DNA from: Verpa conica | Lineage: Eukaryota > Ascomycota > Pezizomycetes > Pezizales > Morchellaceae | Direction of reading: 5' to 3' | Length of the DNA stretch: 64,000 nucleotides | Assembly (NCBI GenBank): GCA_033030425.1 | Contig: JAUFSD010000010.1 | Location: forward strand, 930,001 to 994,000 | Shown here: one piece after another, positions 10,704-22,353 of the stretch | Numbering within the stretch: the first letter of the stretch is position 1 | Layout of the letters: each line of letters starts with the position of its first letter | Notes under the pieces: generated by a model | Told to the model about the DNA's origin: nothing | The model's input: only the letters and a program-made list of their open reading frames with translations | Databases searched by the model: none | Made by a program: the position numbers and the translations under genes

Positions 10704-10830
10704 GTCCTTATAACTTCACAACCACAATAGCTATTATTAAATAAAAAGATATGAAGCTTCTTAAGCCCTCTTTCAGGCTCCATATCTTTTTATCAAGCTA
10801 TTTAATTTGTGGTTGTAAAGTTATAAGGAC
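10704..10830. repeat. 127-bp hairpin (fold-back repeat)
   Basis: Begins GTCCTTATAACTTCACAACC and ends with its inverted copy, a 24-bp outer stem with one mismatch. The inner sequence also pairs (aaaaagatatg / catatcttttt). It lies between the transposase 5' end and the right terminus. It may be a tiny nested fold-back element or a structured subterminal sequence. Confidence 0.7.
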
Positions 10831-11307
10831 TTAAGTTTTGTGTCACCTTTAAGAACGCATGCACCATACACTTGTTCTTCTTACCTCTTTTTAGGTATGT
10901 AAACTTAGATGGGGGATAAAATGATAAAAAGGGCTTTTTTAGGGGTTATAGACCTTACTACTCATATCCTAAGAGTCTATAAATGTAGTTAGCACACAAA
11001 TACCCCTCATTAGCTGCCATTCTAAAAAATCACCTTTTAAATTGTATAAACTGCTAAATTTAGCCCCAAAAGCGGTGGCATTTTATAGCATAGATAGGGG
11101 GGGTTGGGGGTGTTTCTCCCACCCTAAATACACATAGACACAACTGCTAGAACATACAGAAAGCCCAATAGATAAAAACCCACTCTCTATAAGTAACAGC
11201 CTGCTCAAGTATCATGAAATAATAAAAGCGCCAAGGCTCAATAACGCCACCTAAAACAGGTCTTACCATGGTTTAGGCCGTCCGATGACTTATTGCCTAT
11301 GACTGTA

Positions 11308-12094
11308 CATTAGTCCTAGGGCCACGGATTTCCGTGGGTCCTAACTGTTCAAACCCCCTGTCAATGCGTGCTATCGCGAATCGAATAATACGATTATACG
11401 GTTTTTATCGGTTGACTCATCTGCATTACTAGTTAGCAGCCTTCAAAAAATTTAGTTCATGCTGCAATGTGTTGAAACACCAGTTCTACCCTAAGTGTGT
11501 AGCTCGATAGCCGCAATAGAGCCGTTAACGTTAAAACCTTTGCGAAATCGAGAGGGTGAGTGTGAATCGTGTTTCACTCGTTCCTAGGCGAGACTAGTTA
11601 GATATCTATATAGTTCGATCACCACATACAGCACGCACCAGTCTAATGAGCTGTACAGGCTGTCATAGATCATTTTAACATTTTTTCCTTAGCCTAAGCT
11701 TTTCTTATTGTACTTAATATTCAATTGGCTTGCATTAACGTACTCTTGCTCATTTAACTTCTAGGTGATTCCAAGATCGTAGATCGGTATTATGAACGAT
11801 GCCAAAACATGAGGTAATATAAGCTTTTACTCCGCATCTCCTTAGACTCGATCACTGTGTTCCCCGGGACCTATAAGGCCCCTACCCACCACAACTTTTG
11901 GTGAATTCTCTAGAATTTTGCACATTTCTCACCTAGTCACTAGTGGCTCATCTTTACAATATCGCCACGCGAACCTGTAACGACTAGAGCGAGAAATAAT
12001 TACCAAACTCACCAAAGCTGTACATTGTGGGGGATTACAGAGATAGGTGTCAGCGGATCTCGTCCAGAATTACAGACTTTATCCAACAAGGGAA
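11308..12094. other. Intergenic region
   Basis: No gene or recognisable repeat. It follows the TA of the DNA transposon and ends at the start of the small hypothetical gene. Confidence 0.5.
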
Positions 12095-12547
12095 ATGCCT
12101 ATATATTGCTCGCGGTCGCGGTCTACACAACCAGTTCCTTGTAATCGTATCATCGCCCCTTCTCATCTCGCCCTCGAGAAAGTAATCCAGGATCACATAC
12201 CAACAGTTATAAATATCTTGCGTTGTCTGCTATCGTTATTGACATCGCCTGATAGGCCACCAAGTACCCGCCGCTCCCTCCAGGGCTTCGAAAGAAATCT
12301 GAGGAAATTATGTGTTAGGGCTCAGGAGGGAGTTCGAATGATGGATTTAGAACTTGGCACTATTGAGAGTACATGGGACCATGTCGACAAGCAGCGATGG
12401 GAGGTTTGCCGGGGTGACTATAAGGTGGTGATGTCACTTGTTCAGGAGGTGTTTGAGGCTGGGAAAATGAAGATGGAAGAGATTGGGATGGCTGCGGTTG
12501 AAATAGAGATCATGGGAAGGACAGCAGTTCGTTGGGGTCCCAATTGA
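12095..12547 (+). CDS. Small hypothetical protein, about 150 aa
   Basis: From ATG 12095 to the stop at 12545-12547. An in-frame GTG at 12047 could extend it by 16 residues, and an upstream exon cannot be excluded. The product has no motif I recognise. Residues 25-140 look mainly alpha-helical and mixed-charge, with a hydrophobic helix around VINILRCLLSLL and a C-terminal helix rich in Met/Glu/Lys. There is no signal peptide or zinc-binding pattern. Codon use and GC content resemble the neighbouring host genes more than the AT-rich transposon remnants, so I favour a real or recently decayed host gene. Confidence 0.4.
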   Translation: MPIYCSRSRSTQPVPCNRIIAPSHLALEKVIQDHIPTVINILRCLLSLLTSPDRPPSTRRSLQGFERNLRKLCVRAQEGVRMMDLELGTIESTWDHVDKQRWEVCRGDYKVVMSLVQEVFEAGKMKMEEIGMAAVEIEIMGRTAVRWGPN

Positions 12548-13249
12548 TATTGATACGCCTTTATAATAGAGCTGCATGCCCTTTTCTGTAGTTTGCTTTT
12601 ATAGAGTTGTTGGGTTTTTTCTATAATTATTTCCTATTCTTCACTCTAAAATACCTTTTAAGAGGCTCAGTTAGAGGTTGTGCTGTTACTTGTGCAGTAA
12701 GGGCTTCGTTTAGAATTTACCGGTCAGGGGAAAGTAAGGATGACATCATGTACGCCGCCTTTCCAAGCTATATATTTCTTTAGAAATGATTGCTCCTAGT
12801 GGCACCAATTTAAATGTGATTTGGCGGATTACTCCTGGGTTACCCGAAGGAATTTATGCTGACCACACTTGTAATAATCTTGACTGATTATGGGACAAAG
12901 TCATATAAGGAAGGGAAGTAAAGCCAATAGGGAGGGCCGCAAAAGCGAAATACCAACAGACAAATAATATGTAACGAACACTAAGGAGGAAAAGCTGCAA
13001 CTAGTAATTTAAAAGAAAAAGGGAAAGATTTGAATCAGAAAGCAACCCTTCCAAATAGTACTATGGAGGTGCTAAAACCTGATACTAGAGATCTTTCAAA
13101 CGCGTACGAAAATAAAAGGTACGAAGGGAGAAAAGAAGGTAATACTGTTATTGGAATATCCCCATTCTCAATTTCCTAGCTTATTACTATCCCTTCCAGC
13201 TTCGTTCAGAGCCTGAATGTCAACGACTGTTTCCTCCGGCGTAATTCAT
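12548..13249. other. Intergenic region between the hypothetical gene and calmodulin
   Basis: No feature recognised. It should contain the 3' ends of both flanking convergent genes. Confidence 0.5.
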
Positions 13250-14251
<1,002 letters not shown>

Positions 14252-15131
14252 ATTAGATTATGCTCGTGTTGATGAAATTGTGGAAAAAAGATACGTGAGA
14301 GTGTAAGTGATATTTGGTGAGAGTATCTAGGTGATGAAGAAGGAAAGGGAGAAGGAGGAGTTGAAGAAACAGGAAGACAAACTAAGAGCTGGTTGATGGA
14401 GGGGAAGAGGGGAGAAGTGCCAAGAACTCTTTCAGGGTGCTCAGCGGTAGCCATGTGTAAATTCTATTGGTGGGTGCATTGCTGAAGAACAACCAAATAT
14501 ATGTACTGAGGCCTACTACTAGGTACTGCACATTGACTCACCCAAAAAAATATCAACCTAAGAATGCAAGTGAATATTCTCACTAATCGACTGTACTTTA
14601 CTCACTGAGGCCTCCACACCCAATAAATATTCCCTGCCTGAGACTTGCATTTATCACTTCACAATTAAAGGCAACCTACCGTGCTATGCCGCTGAGCCTC
14701 CTACTTAAGAGAAGACGAGTGCGATGATAAGGTTACGGCAGATCAGTATGTAGTGCCTAGCCCTACCACACCCACGCGCACATCAGTGCACTACCGGTGG
14801 TGTTTATAGCACCACTATATCGACCTCCATGCCCTTCGATTCGCAAAAGTATCTACGAATAAAGTTAATGTAATTCCAATTCCGAGACCCTTTCCGACCT
14901 GACGAAGAATCTTATTTCGATAAGTTTGCAGATCTGGCTATTGCTGTCCTCTTTATTATCCTCCTTCATATCTAGGAATTAGAAGTAGCTTATTTCCCTC
15001 ATCTAGTATCGTCATTCCTATCTTACAGCATCCTCCGGACAACCGACCAGATCTTCTCTCGCCCACCTTAGTTAAGTCTTATCTCTCTTCCAGCTGCCTT
15101 CACCCCCCACAACTGGCGCATCTACAAGCCA
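14252..15131. promoter_or_regulatory. Divergent intergenic region, calmodulin / Tlg2
   Basis: 880 bp between two divergent starts, so both promoters and 5' leaders lie here. Pyrimidine-rich stretches precede the Tlg2 start (14990-15120) and the calmodulin leader. No specific operator was identified. Confidence 0.5.
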
Positions 15132-16433
15132 ATGTGGCGGGATAGAACAAACCTGTGAGCCTACCTTTCTATTGTGTCATTCACCTCATCTCTAATCCTC
15201 TATTCTACTATTGCCTAGATACATCTCCTATCGCCAGTCTTACTCTCACCACCCTGCCAAACGCCCCCGTTTCGGTCCATCAGCAGGCGCGTTTTCCCCC
15301 ACCTTTCATGCCGACGAAGAGCGTCGCGGCCTCATCTCTTCCAGTGACGCCGAAGACATCATTTCAAACAATGGGGACATGGTTATTGAGATGGACTTGC
15401 TCCCACCTCGGTGGGCAGACGTTTCCGATGAGGTTAATGAGATCCTATTGGACATAGCCCGCAAATCAGCCAAGTTGGACAAGTTACACCAAAAGCACGT
15501 TCTGCCGGGGTTTGATGACAATCGGTCCGCGGAGGAAGGGGAGATTGAGAAACTGACGACGGAGATCACGGGCGCATTCCATCAGTGTCAGAATAAAATT
15601 CGCAAGGTACAGGTCATGGTAAGAAGTGGCCCAGGGGAAGCATCGAAAGCGGAAGAGGCTATGAGCAAGAATATACAGATAAACTTAGCGACCAAGGTCC
15701 AAGAAGCTAGCACATCCTTTAGGAAGAAGCAGTCGGCCTACCTCAAAAGTATACAGCCTATCACGTGTAATAGTCCCCAGACAAAGTGAATACTAACTTA
15801 TATATTCAAAGAACTCCGTGGCCTCTCGGGAATGACGACCCCACTGGATCGCGCTGGTTCACCTTCCCAGTTTTACCAAGATTCTGATCCTTCGGCGGAT
15901 ATCTCTTTTTCACAATCAGCGCTACAGCAATCGGCCACCTTGACTTCAAATGATGCTGCTATTATGCAGCGGGAGCGAGAGATTACAGATATAGCAAAGG
16001 GGATAATCGAGCTTGCAGATATATTCAAAGAACTACAGACTATGGTAATAGATCAGGGTACTTTACTTGACAGGATAGACTATAATGTTGAACGGATGAG
16101 CGTACAAGTCAAAGCCGCCGACAAAGAGATGACTGTGGTATGTTTCATAGTTTGTCTTGTTATTGCAATAACCCTATAGAACTCATCAATTATTAATAGG
16201 CTTCTGGATACCAACGTCGAACAACAAAGCGGAAGGTGATACTCCTTTTGCTACTGCTGGTAGTAGGCATGATCATCCTTCTCGTTATCAAGCCCAAAAG
16301 AAATGTAGTACTCCCCCCGCCAGATCCGAGCGCACCTCGACCACCCCCAATACCTATAAAGGACGATCTTCCTACATATCACCCGGGCAGTCCTGTACTA
16401 AAGAATAGAGTAAAGATTAAGGAGAGACACTAG
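15132..16433 (+). CDS. TLG2: t-SNARE Tlg2 / syntaxin-16 homologue, 370 aa
   Basis: Qa-SNARE of the trans-Golgi network and endosomes; it drives fusion of endosome-derived vesicles with Vti1/Tlg1-type partners and the SM protein Vps45. Exons 15132-15154, 15219-15748, 15812-16137 and 16200-16433 sum to 1113 nt. The start is MWRDRTN, followed across the first intron by LYISYRQSYSHHP, a strongly conserved Tlg2/syntaxin-16 beginning. DLLPPRWADVSDEV opens the Habc region. The SNARE motif (about residues 235-292) contains EREITDIAKGIIELADIFKEL and the central-layer Gln in VIDQGTLLDRIDYNVE. A basic patch (RRTTKRK) precedes one membrane span at about 305-324. A 46-residue Pro-rich luminal tail follows the anchor, as in yeast Tlg2. 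Introns 1 and 2 have good donors, and intron 2 has the branch site TACTAAC. Confidence 0.93.
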
Positions 16434-17377
16434 ACATGGGAAAGGCCTTTAACGCAGTCAGTAGAGTAGCAGTGAAGCTTCGGATTAGTTGGAATAACCA
16501 TGGTTGTTTCTAGCTGTAGCCTAAACTACCTGAACAATTTTTTATTAGTTTTTATTTTCTCCAGGGATACCTTTGTACACTATCTTGCTTTTCTATATGC
16601 TACCGCCATAGCTGACGTCTAAAGGCAAAGAGTGGGCTTTCAGGCTTATTTACATAATAAGTCTGACAAACTTGAAGGTCAGTTTCGTGTGTAGTACAGA
16701 ATAAAACACGCGGCTAGATGTTACTATATAAATAGGTATACACATTAATCTTAACGGAAATCGAGGATTCATACACTTGATGTTATCAGCACGAGTGATC
16801 CCACTACGAAAAGAGAAAACCTTTCTGATGCCAGCACACAGGCACAACACCAAACAGAACCAGAAACCTTTATCTAAGACACAAATGGTCCTACAAAAAA
16901 CTAACCCCCTATTTTCTACTAGACAAAGTAAGCTTTTGAGCATACCAATGCACTTTAGCTGCTCTAGTCAGGCTAAATAAAATACTACAATGTCCCAGCA
17001 GTACACACCCCCAGCACTAAATTTTTATTTATTTATTTATATTTTATATTATCCTAAATCTTAGGTTAGAGTGGGTATAATGCGCTCAAAAGCCTGTGTC
17101 TTTGATTATACTTGGTACTGGAGGGTATTATAAGGTAGTATAGCTAGTATAATAGCATTAGAAATGTTTTCTCGCACAAGACTACTACATTCACTAGGTT
17201 ATACAGATTATATAACTTAAGCCAACGTCCATTCAGTACCGAGTGAGGGCCCATGATTAACTCACAGATCAGCACAAGGGAGGTAATCGAGATATATACA
17301 ACACTCGCTTGCCGTATCCTCTAGGTTAGACTATGCTTTCTTACGACTATACTCCCCCTTAAAGTTACCCTTGCATA
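16434..17377. other. Convergent 3' intergenic region
   Basis: Between the 3' ends of Tlg2 and Dbp9. No gene is supported; AT-rich runs such as (ATTT)n near 17020 are the only notable sequence. Confidence 0.5.
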
Positions 17378-19496
17378 TTACTTGGAACCCCTAAACACCT
17401 TCAGCGGATCCCTCCCGCCAATTCCGGCGGTTTTCTTCACACCCTTACTCGCCTTCTTCATCCTCCCCTTCCTAATCCTATTATCACTATTCTTCCTAAT
17501 CCCTACGAACTTACCCTTATTAGTCGGATCTAAAGAACCGGAAATGGCAACCCTTCCGGCTGTCGGGAGCAAGTAATCCGGTACGTGTTTTAGGTGTGGC
17601 TGGATCTTAGCAGCTCTCAGCTCACCGTCATGCCTTAAGTGGATTAGATCCTCAGGATTCTCTTCGAAATGACGCTTCAACCTCTCACTTGCCAAAAGCT
17701 CCTGTCGGATCTCCCTAGTACGAGCCTCGCGAATAGCAGCACGTGTCACAGCACGTAGCGCGTCGTCCATACGGTACCGAAATGCCTCTATCTGCTTCAT
17801 ATCAAAATGATATGGTTTCACTTCCTTCCCGCGTTTTTTTTGATGCCGGATAATCTTTGCAAGAACTTTCTCGTCATTTTCGCAGGTTGCGATACTGGTG
17901 GGTTTATGTCTACGGAAAAGCTCTGCTGGAACAACGAATGACAGTGCCATCCCCGTCTTCCCTGCGCGTGCAGTCCGGCCAATACGGTGTGTATAAGATT
18001 TGGAGGTTGCCGGAAGATCGAAATTGAGGACACAGGCAACGTTTTGGAAGTCGATACCACGAGATACACCGTATTCTTTATCACGGTGGACCTTCTTGCG
18101 TTTCTTCGCCTGGGGTTTTCTAGTCGCTATCTGTATTTCTTCTGGGTCGGTACCCAAGGCACTCGAAATTTCCCTGGCTTCTATCATTTCATATTTTTCC
18201 TCATCTTCTCCATCTCCTAGAACTTCGCTTTCGTCCGTTGCAATGATAATTTCGTAAATGTTCTTGTTGAATTCATCGACGATATGAAGGCGTGAGTTTA
18301 CGGGCAGCTCAGAATTCAAAACGCAGCTACGGATCCCGAATTGTTCCAGAAATAACTTTAGGCGGTAGCATCGGTCGATGTCACCAACAAAAATGATACA
18401 TTTGCCCTTAATAAGTTTAAGTTTGAAGATGATGTAGGCCAAGAGGAACTTGTCATCTTCTCCACACCTGTTTTCTCCAAGGTAATTAGTATGCTGGATA
18501 CTTAACGAGAAAAAAGGGGAAGATGACGTACTTAACCACAAATTGGCTTACTCCACCATCACTTCCCTCTTCACCCTCCTCCAGCCGTAAGATCACTGGA
18601 TTCCGACAGAAAAGCACTTTGAGTACATCGACCTCTGCAGTTAATGTAGCACTCATAAGGAATGTCTGTAGGCCTTTTGGTAGTGCCTTCGCCACGGCTT
18701 GTAAATCGTCTTCGTATCCATAAGACAGTACCAAATCTGCCTCATCGATTACTAGATGGGTAATTTTAGATATAAAGGCATTCGCTGAGAGGTTACTGTG
18801 GGCAAGGGCACGAGAAGGAGTAGCAATAACTATATCTGGGTTCTCTGAGAGAAGAGATCTGAATCCTATTAGCCGTAAATCATCGTCAAGGGACAGCGGC
18901 GGTAAATTGGGTGGTCATACTGCTGGACATGTTCAGACAAGTTCTGTGCGACATTAACTGCTCTGATATTTTTCCCACAATAAGCCGAAAATTTTTCGAT
19001 AGCCTTGTGAACCTGCTCAGCAAGCTCTCTAGTTGGAACAAGGACTAAGGCACTGGTGAACCTTTCCTGAGGGAAACTCTATATTTATCCCGGCCCCCTA
19101 TTAGTCTACCTCTATGAATCTATCATCTAGATATTGCTTACTTCTTTACGTTTCAGAATTGCCTGTAGCACTGGTAGTAGGTACGCCGCTGTCTTCCCAG
19201 AACCAGTCTTCGCTCTCGCTAAACACAGATTATTGTCAGTCGTTTGCTAAAATGAAGAGTAATAATAGACCACTCTTTGCACTGATGCCTGAGTGGATCG
19301 TACCCAGGATATCCTTTCCCTCCAGCGCCAAAGGAATAGCTTTCGCCTGCACTAAAGTGGGATGCGTAAAGTTTAATTTTGCAATTCCCTGCAGTAATCT
19401 TGTATCTAGTCCTAAACTTAAGAAGGAGGAGCTTGAGTCAATTAATTCGTCAACCGCTGCGGTGTTCTTGTGGTCTTGCCCGTGCTGTCGCTTCAT
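17378..19496 (-). CDS. DBP9: DEAD-box RNA helicase Dbp9 (DDX56 type), 614 aa, five exons
   Basis: ATP-dependent RNA helicase for early 60S ribosomal subunit assembly in the nucleolus. Exons (complement): 19304-19496, 19142-19218, 18921-19078, 18532-18858, 17378-18467; total 1845 nt. Motifs in order: Q motif ([17 protein letters not shown]), motif I AKTGSGKT, motif Ia PTREL, motif II DEAD ([18 protein letters not shown]), motif III SAT, then helicase domain 2 with [35 protein letters not shown] and motif [12 protein letters not shown]. The DIDRCYRL and [16 protein letters not shown] stretches and the basic C-terminal tail ([15 protein letters not shown]) point to Dbp9 rather than Drs1 or other DEAD-box proteins. 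Stops near 18870-18900 look like a frameshift but are removed by an intron 18859-18920 (donor GTATGA, acceptor TTCAG). Confidence 0.95.
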
Positions 19497-20335
19497 CGTT
19501 GCGTTTGTGGTTGGGTCGAGAGTTTGGACTCAAGGCATATTTTCTGGAGGCAGTGGGCTTAGCACAGGCTTTACGATATTGATACGTTACCCTGCCTGGA
19601 TGAAGTCAGTTTAATCTATAGTGCCTTGTAAAAAGTGATCGTCCGATTGCCTAAATACACCAAAATCGAGCTTTTTCACACTATTACAGAGCATGTATTT
19701 ATGATTCAAAATTTACAATTATAGTAGGGTAAATATATATACTAATAAAGACCCTATATTCAAGATAAGAGCTCTATATATGAAAAACAAGAGTAGTGGT
19801 GTAGGCTAGAAGTGGGGTAGGTTGTAAATTTGATTGGAAAATGCCAAGACCTCATACAAATCTCAAGTCTTAGCACTGCTTTTGAGATCCACCTACAAGA
19901 ACCCCTAGAGTCCGCACTGCAATGAGCAGTATTTTAAAGTGAACTCAGAAAATAATTTTCCATGTTGTTAAGTTTCATTATAAAGAATTACAAGAGAATT
20001 CTTTACCTGGTGCAGTGGAGACATTAGCAAATTCAAAAAAATTCCGCCAGGAGTATTTCAAGAATCTGGTATTTTTTTGAGCATTTTCGAGCCTTCCCAG
20101 CATTCCCAGCATTTTGATGCCTCAGGAAAGGCAGATTCCACTCTGAGGCAGATTTGAAGTTTTCAATAAAAGGCTGAAAGAGGATAGGAATGTACTGGAA
20201 TACAATAGAATTGTCTACAGGGGAAAATTGTTTTTTTTCCCCAAAGTTACTGATGGAAAGTGATTATAACATCAGCAAACCAAAATTTGTATCAGGAGAG
20301 ACAAGTACTGTGTCAGGATACAGGCTTAGAAAACT
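19497..20335. other. Intergenic region upstream of Dbp9, ending at a repeat cluster
   Basis: Holds the Dbp9 promoter. From about 19620 on it is AT-rich without genes. Confidence 0.45.
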
Positions 20336-21228
20336 TGTCGCGGGCAGTCTTGAAGATACCGGGGAAACGTATAGAGCGTTCGATTCCAAATTGGACTGGC
20401 GCCTGCGGAAGCGAGTCACCTTCAGTACTGCCCCCACGAGGAGATCGAGTCGATTGCGTACACAGTAGCACAGCCTATTTACGAAAGGGTCCCAAAAGAG
20501 GTCCTTTAGGCCCATGCCGTCACACGAAACGTTGATGAGATGCCGGATTTTGGGGGTTAAGCTTTTTTAGGGTTTGCGCATATGTTGAAGAAAACGGAAT
20601 GGGAATAGGACGTCCGAAAGATCCCGAAGAGGCACTTGTATCTTTAGTACTGGATTAGTACGGGAAAGTGACTTAAGGGAAGAATATGGTATATCCAAAG
20701 AGATTTATAATAATTGAAGCGGTTTTAGGTAACGCGGGTAGAGAAATCAGGCTCAGAGGGTTGGGGTTTTGGTATATCATCAGCAAAAGTTTTTTTTTCT
20801 TCAAAAATAGTCTCAGATAGTCCCAGAAATAAGGGAGACAGTGGGGGACACAACTGAGACACAACTGAGACAGAATAGAGACACCACCCAGTCCCAAAAT
20901 CCATCCCAGGGACAGGCATTTTGTTTCTTGGGACTGGGTGGTCTCTCCAGCTACTATGTAATTTGTCCCACAGTTGTCCCAAAGATGCTCTGGGATTGAA
21001 AAGTACTTTTGCTGATGATAAGCGGGGCTTCACCCCGCTTTGTGGAGGACTTCTTTTCGTTACGCAATCTCTTGTTTCCTGAGCTTTCTTACCAAGAATT
21101 CCATTACTTCCTTGGATCTTTTATATTCAAGGATTTCACCGAAGAATCATTGTCGCCGTCCTAGTTCTTGCCGTTGTTTCTTTACTCCGTTGAAAACGCA
21201 ACCAAAGCCCCCGCTGTACCCTGTCACA
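20336..21228 (+). mobile_element. LTR2-family LTR with a nested MITE
   Basis: Starts TGTCGCGGGCAG and ends CCCTGTCACA. Apart from the MITE at 20778-21017 it aligns along its whole length with the reverse of 40826-41473. The sense strand shows GTATATAAGCGG, the hairpin GCGGGGCTTCACCCCGC and TTACGCAATCTC. No matching 5-bp duplication is seen. Its right side adjoins the same non-LTR sequence (TAGGTACCCTCCCC...) as the copy at 40826, suggesting a 5' LTR plus internal DNA rather than a solo LTR. Confidence 0.75.
20778..21017 (+). mobile_element. GGGAC-rich MITE, copy 1
   Basis: 240 bp, termini CATCAGCAAAAGT / ACTTTTGCTGATG. The interior has many GGGAC/GTCCC words (for example GGGGGACACAACTGAGACA and CTTGGGACTGGGTGG). 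Comparison with the uninterrupted LTR at 40826-41473 (…gtatataagcgg…) indicates insertion with duplication of AT only. Confidence 0.8.
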
Positions 21229-21756
21229 TAGGTACCCTCCCCAAGCACCGCCGCTACAAAACTGTACATCATATGCATCCACACTGTCCAGATAGAACTT
21301 CTAGGAGCTCTAGTCTCATGATGTCTCCCGACGTCTCCCGGGAAGCTTCAGAGACTTTGGTGGAATCTTCTGAAGTATCTGGTAGTCTTTTGGAGCACCC
21401 AAAACTCTAAGATACTTTTTACTGCGGCTTTGTCTGACAGCCCTAAAAGCCCTAACAGCAGCCTCTAAAGCACTGATAGTAACTATCAAAGCTTTTGAGA
21501 GTTATTCCTTCCGAAAAACACCTGTACCTTGTTAAAATTCACTAAACCCCTAGACGGTTACCTAGCCTACAGTTACCTGGTCTGCACCCATCACAACTCC
21601 TATATTCCTTGCCAAAATTCTCTAAGTCCCCATAGTCTTGTGTACCTGCAGCAACCTCTACCTGCAGCAACTCCGTACCTTCTACTTCCTACCCTCCCCA
21701 CCTACAAGTAGTATACTATAGAGCTAACAATCTATTCAGAATCACAAGAACCTCCT
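21229..21756 (+). repeat. Partial copy of the minisatellite element (end adjoining LTR2)
   Basis: Inverted homologue of 39100-39184 plus 40442-40825. It shares 'aagcaccgccgct', the GTACCTGCAGCAAC words and 'ctaacaatctattcagaatcac', and continues for 8 bp beyond the LTR at 21757-22340. No coding capacity. Confidence 0.7.
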
Positions 21757-22340
21757 TGTAACACAATCACACACTAGTTTAGTGCAAGCACTGATCAGCA
21801 CTAATCTAGTTGATAAATTGTGGTAGGGGGAGGTTTCAGGCTAAGCCTAGTTGCTATCTCAAAGAGATTGACTAACTTGACTAGACTCGGTAGGCTAATA
21901 TACTGATATGAACTAAAGGTAGCCGGTCAATTGCATATATTGATAACTAACTTAGGTAGCTGAATCCTACCGACCCAAAACTAGCTAGACAGAGCAGGTT
22001 TTATACTAAAACAAAAACATACATAAAACCAGCCCGGGCATTCCATGCTCCGGTCCGAAAACAGATAAACAATAATCAAAAATAACCCAGTACAACCATT
22101 CCTCTATTTCTGTCATGTTCCTCCGATCCCGGTACCCTAATCTCCGATCTATGCCAGGATCAAAACACTAAAGAAATACTAATCATCCCGATCCGGTACC
22201 ATCCCGGTACAATAATTGCTCCGCTTCCAGCAGGGTTCCCAAACATAGTAAAGTAGGTCCAAACCCAAGGTGGTTAGTGCCATAACCGCATCCAAAACAA
22301 GTAAAACAAAGAGTAAGGTAATACAGTAGGGGCGGTTACA
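21757..22340 (-). mobile_element. Solo LTR, 584 bp (TGTAACCGCCCC family, LTR4)
   Basis: TG...CA ends with 5-bp duplication CTCCT (21752-21756, 22341-22345). The sense strand has 'gtataaaacctgcc' as a TATA region. Other copies: 27024-27598, 62364-62970 and a part at 42742-43113. Confidence 0.9.
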
Positions 22341-22353
22341 CTCCTCCAACAAA

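Larger units (their letters stand above)
6104..11305 (-). mobile_element. Tc1/mariner-superfamily DNA transposon, 5.2 kb, with a nested solo LTR
   Basis: Both ends carry the same 27-bp inverted repeat starting CAGTCATAGGCAATAAGTC (left 6104, right ending 11305), bordered by TA on each side (6102-6103 and 11306-11307). Internally it has five 171-bp tandem repeats near the left end, a spliced minus-strand DDE transposase gene, a 651-bp LTR inserted in that gene, and a short perfect hairpin near the right end. Removing the LTR gives an element of about 4.5 kb. The transposase is broken, so this copy should be immobile, although the ends are intact. Confidence 0.85.

Noticed and set aside
12047..12094. 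GTG start for the small hypothetical gene
   Set aside because: The first ATG is at 12095, and non-ATG starts are rare in fungal nuclear genes.
18859..18920. Apparent frameshift and stops in Dbp9
   Set aside because: A 62-nt intron with GTATGA donor and TTCAG acceptor restores the conserved sequence between [10 protein letters not shown] and [10 protein letters not shown].
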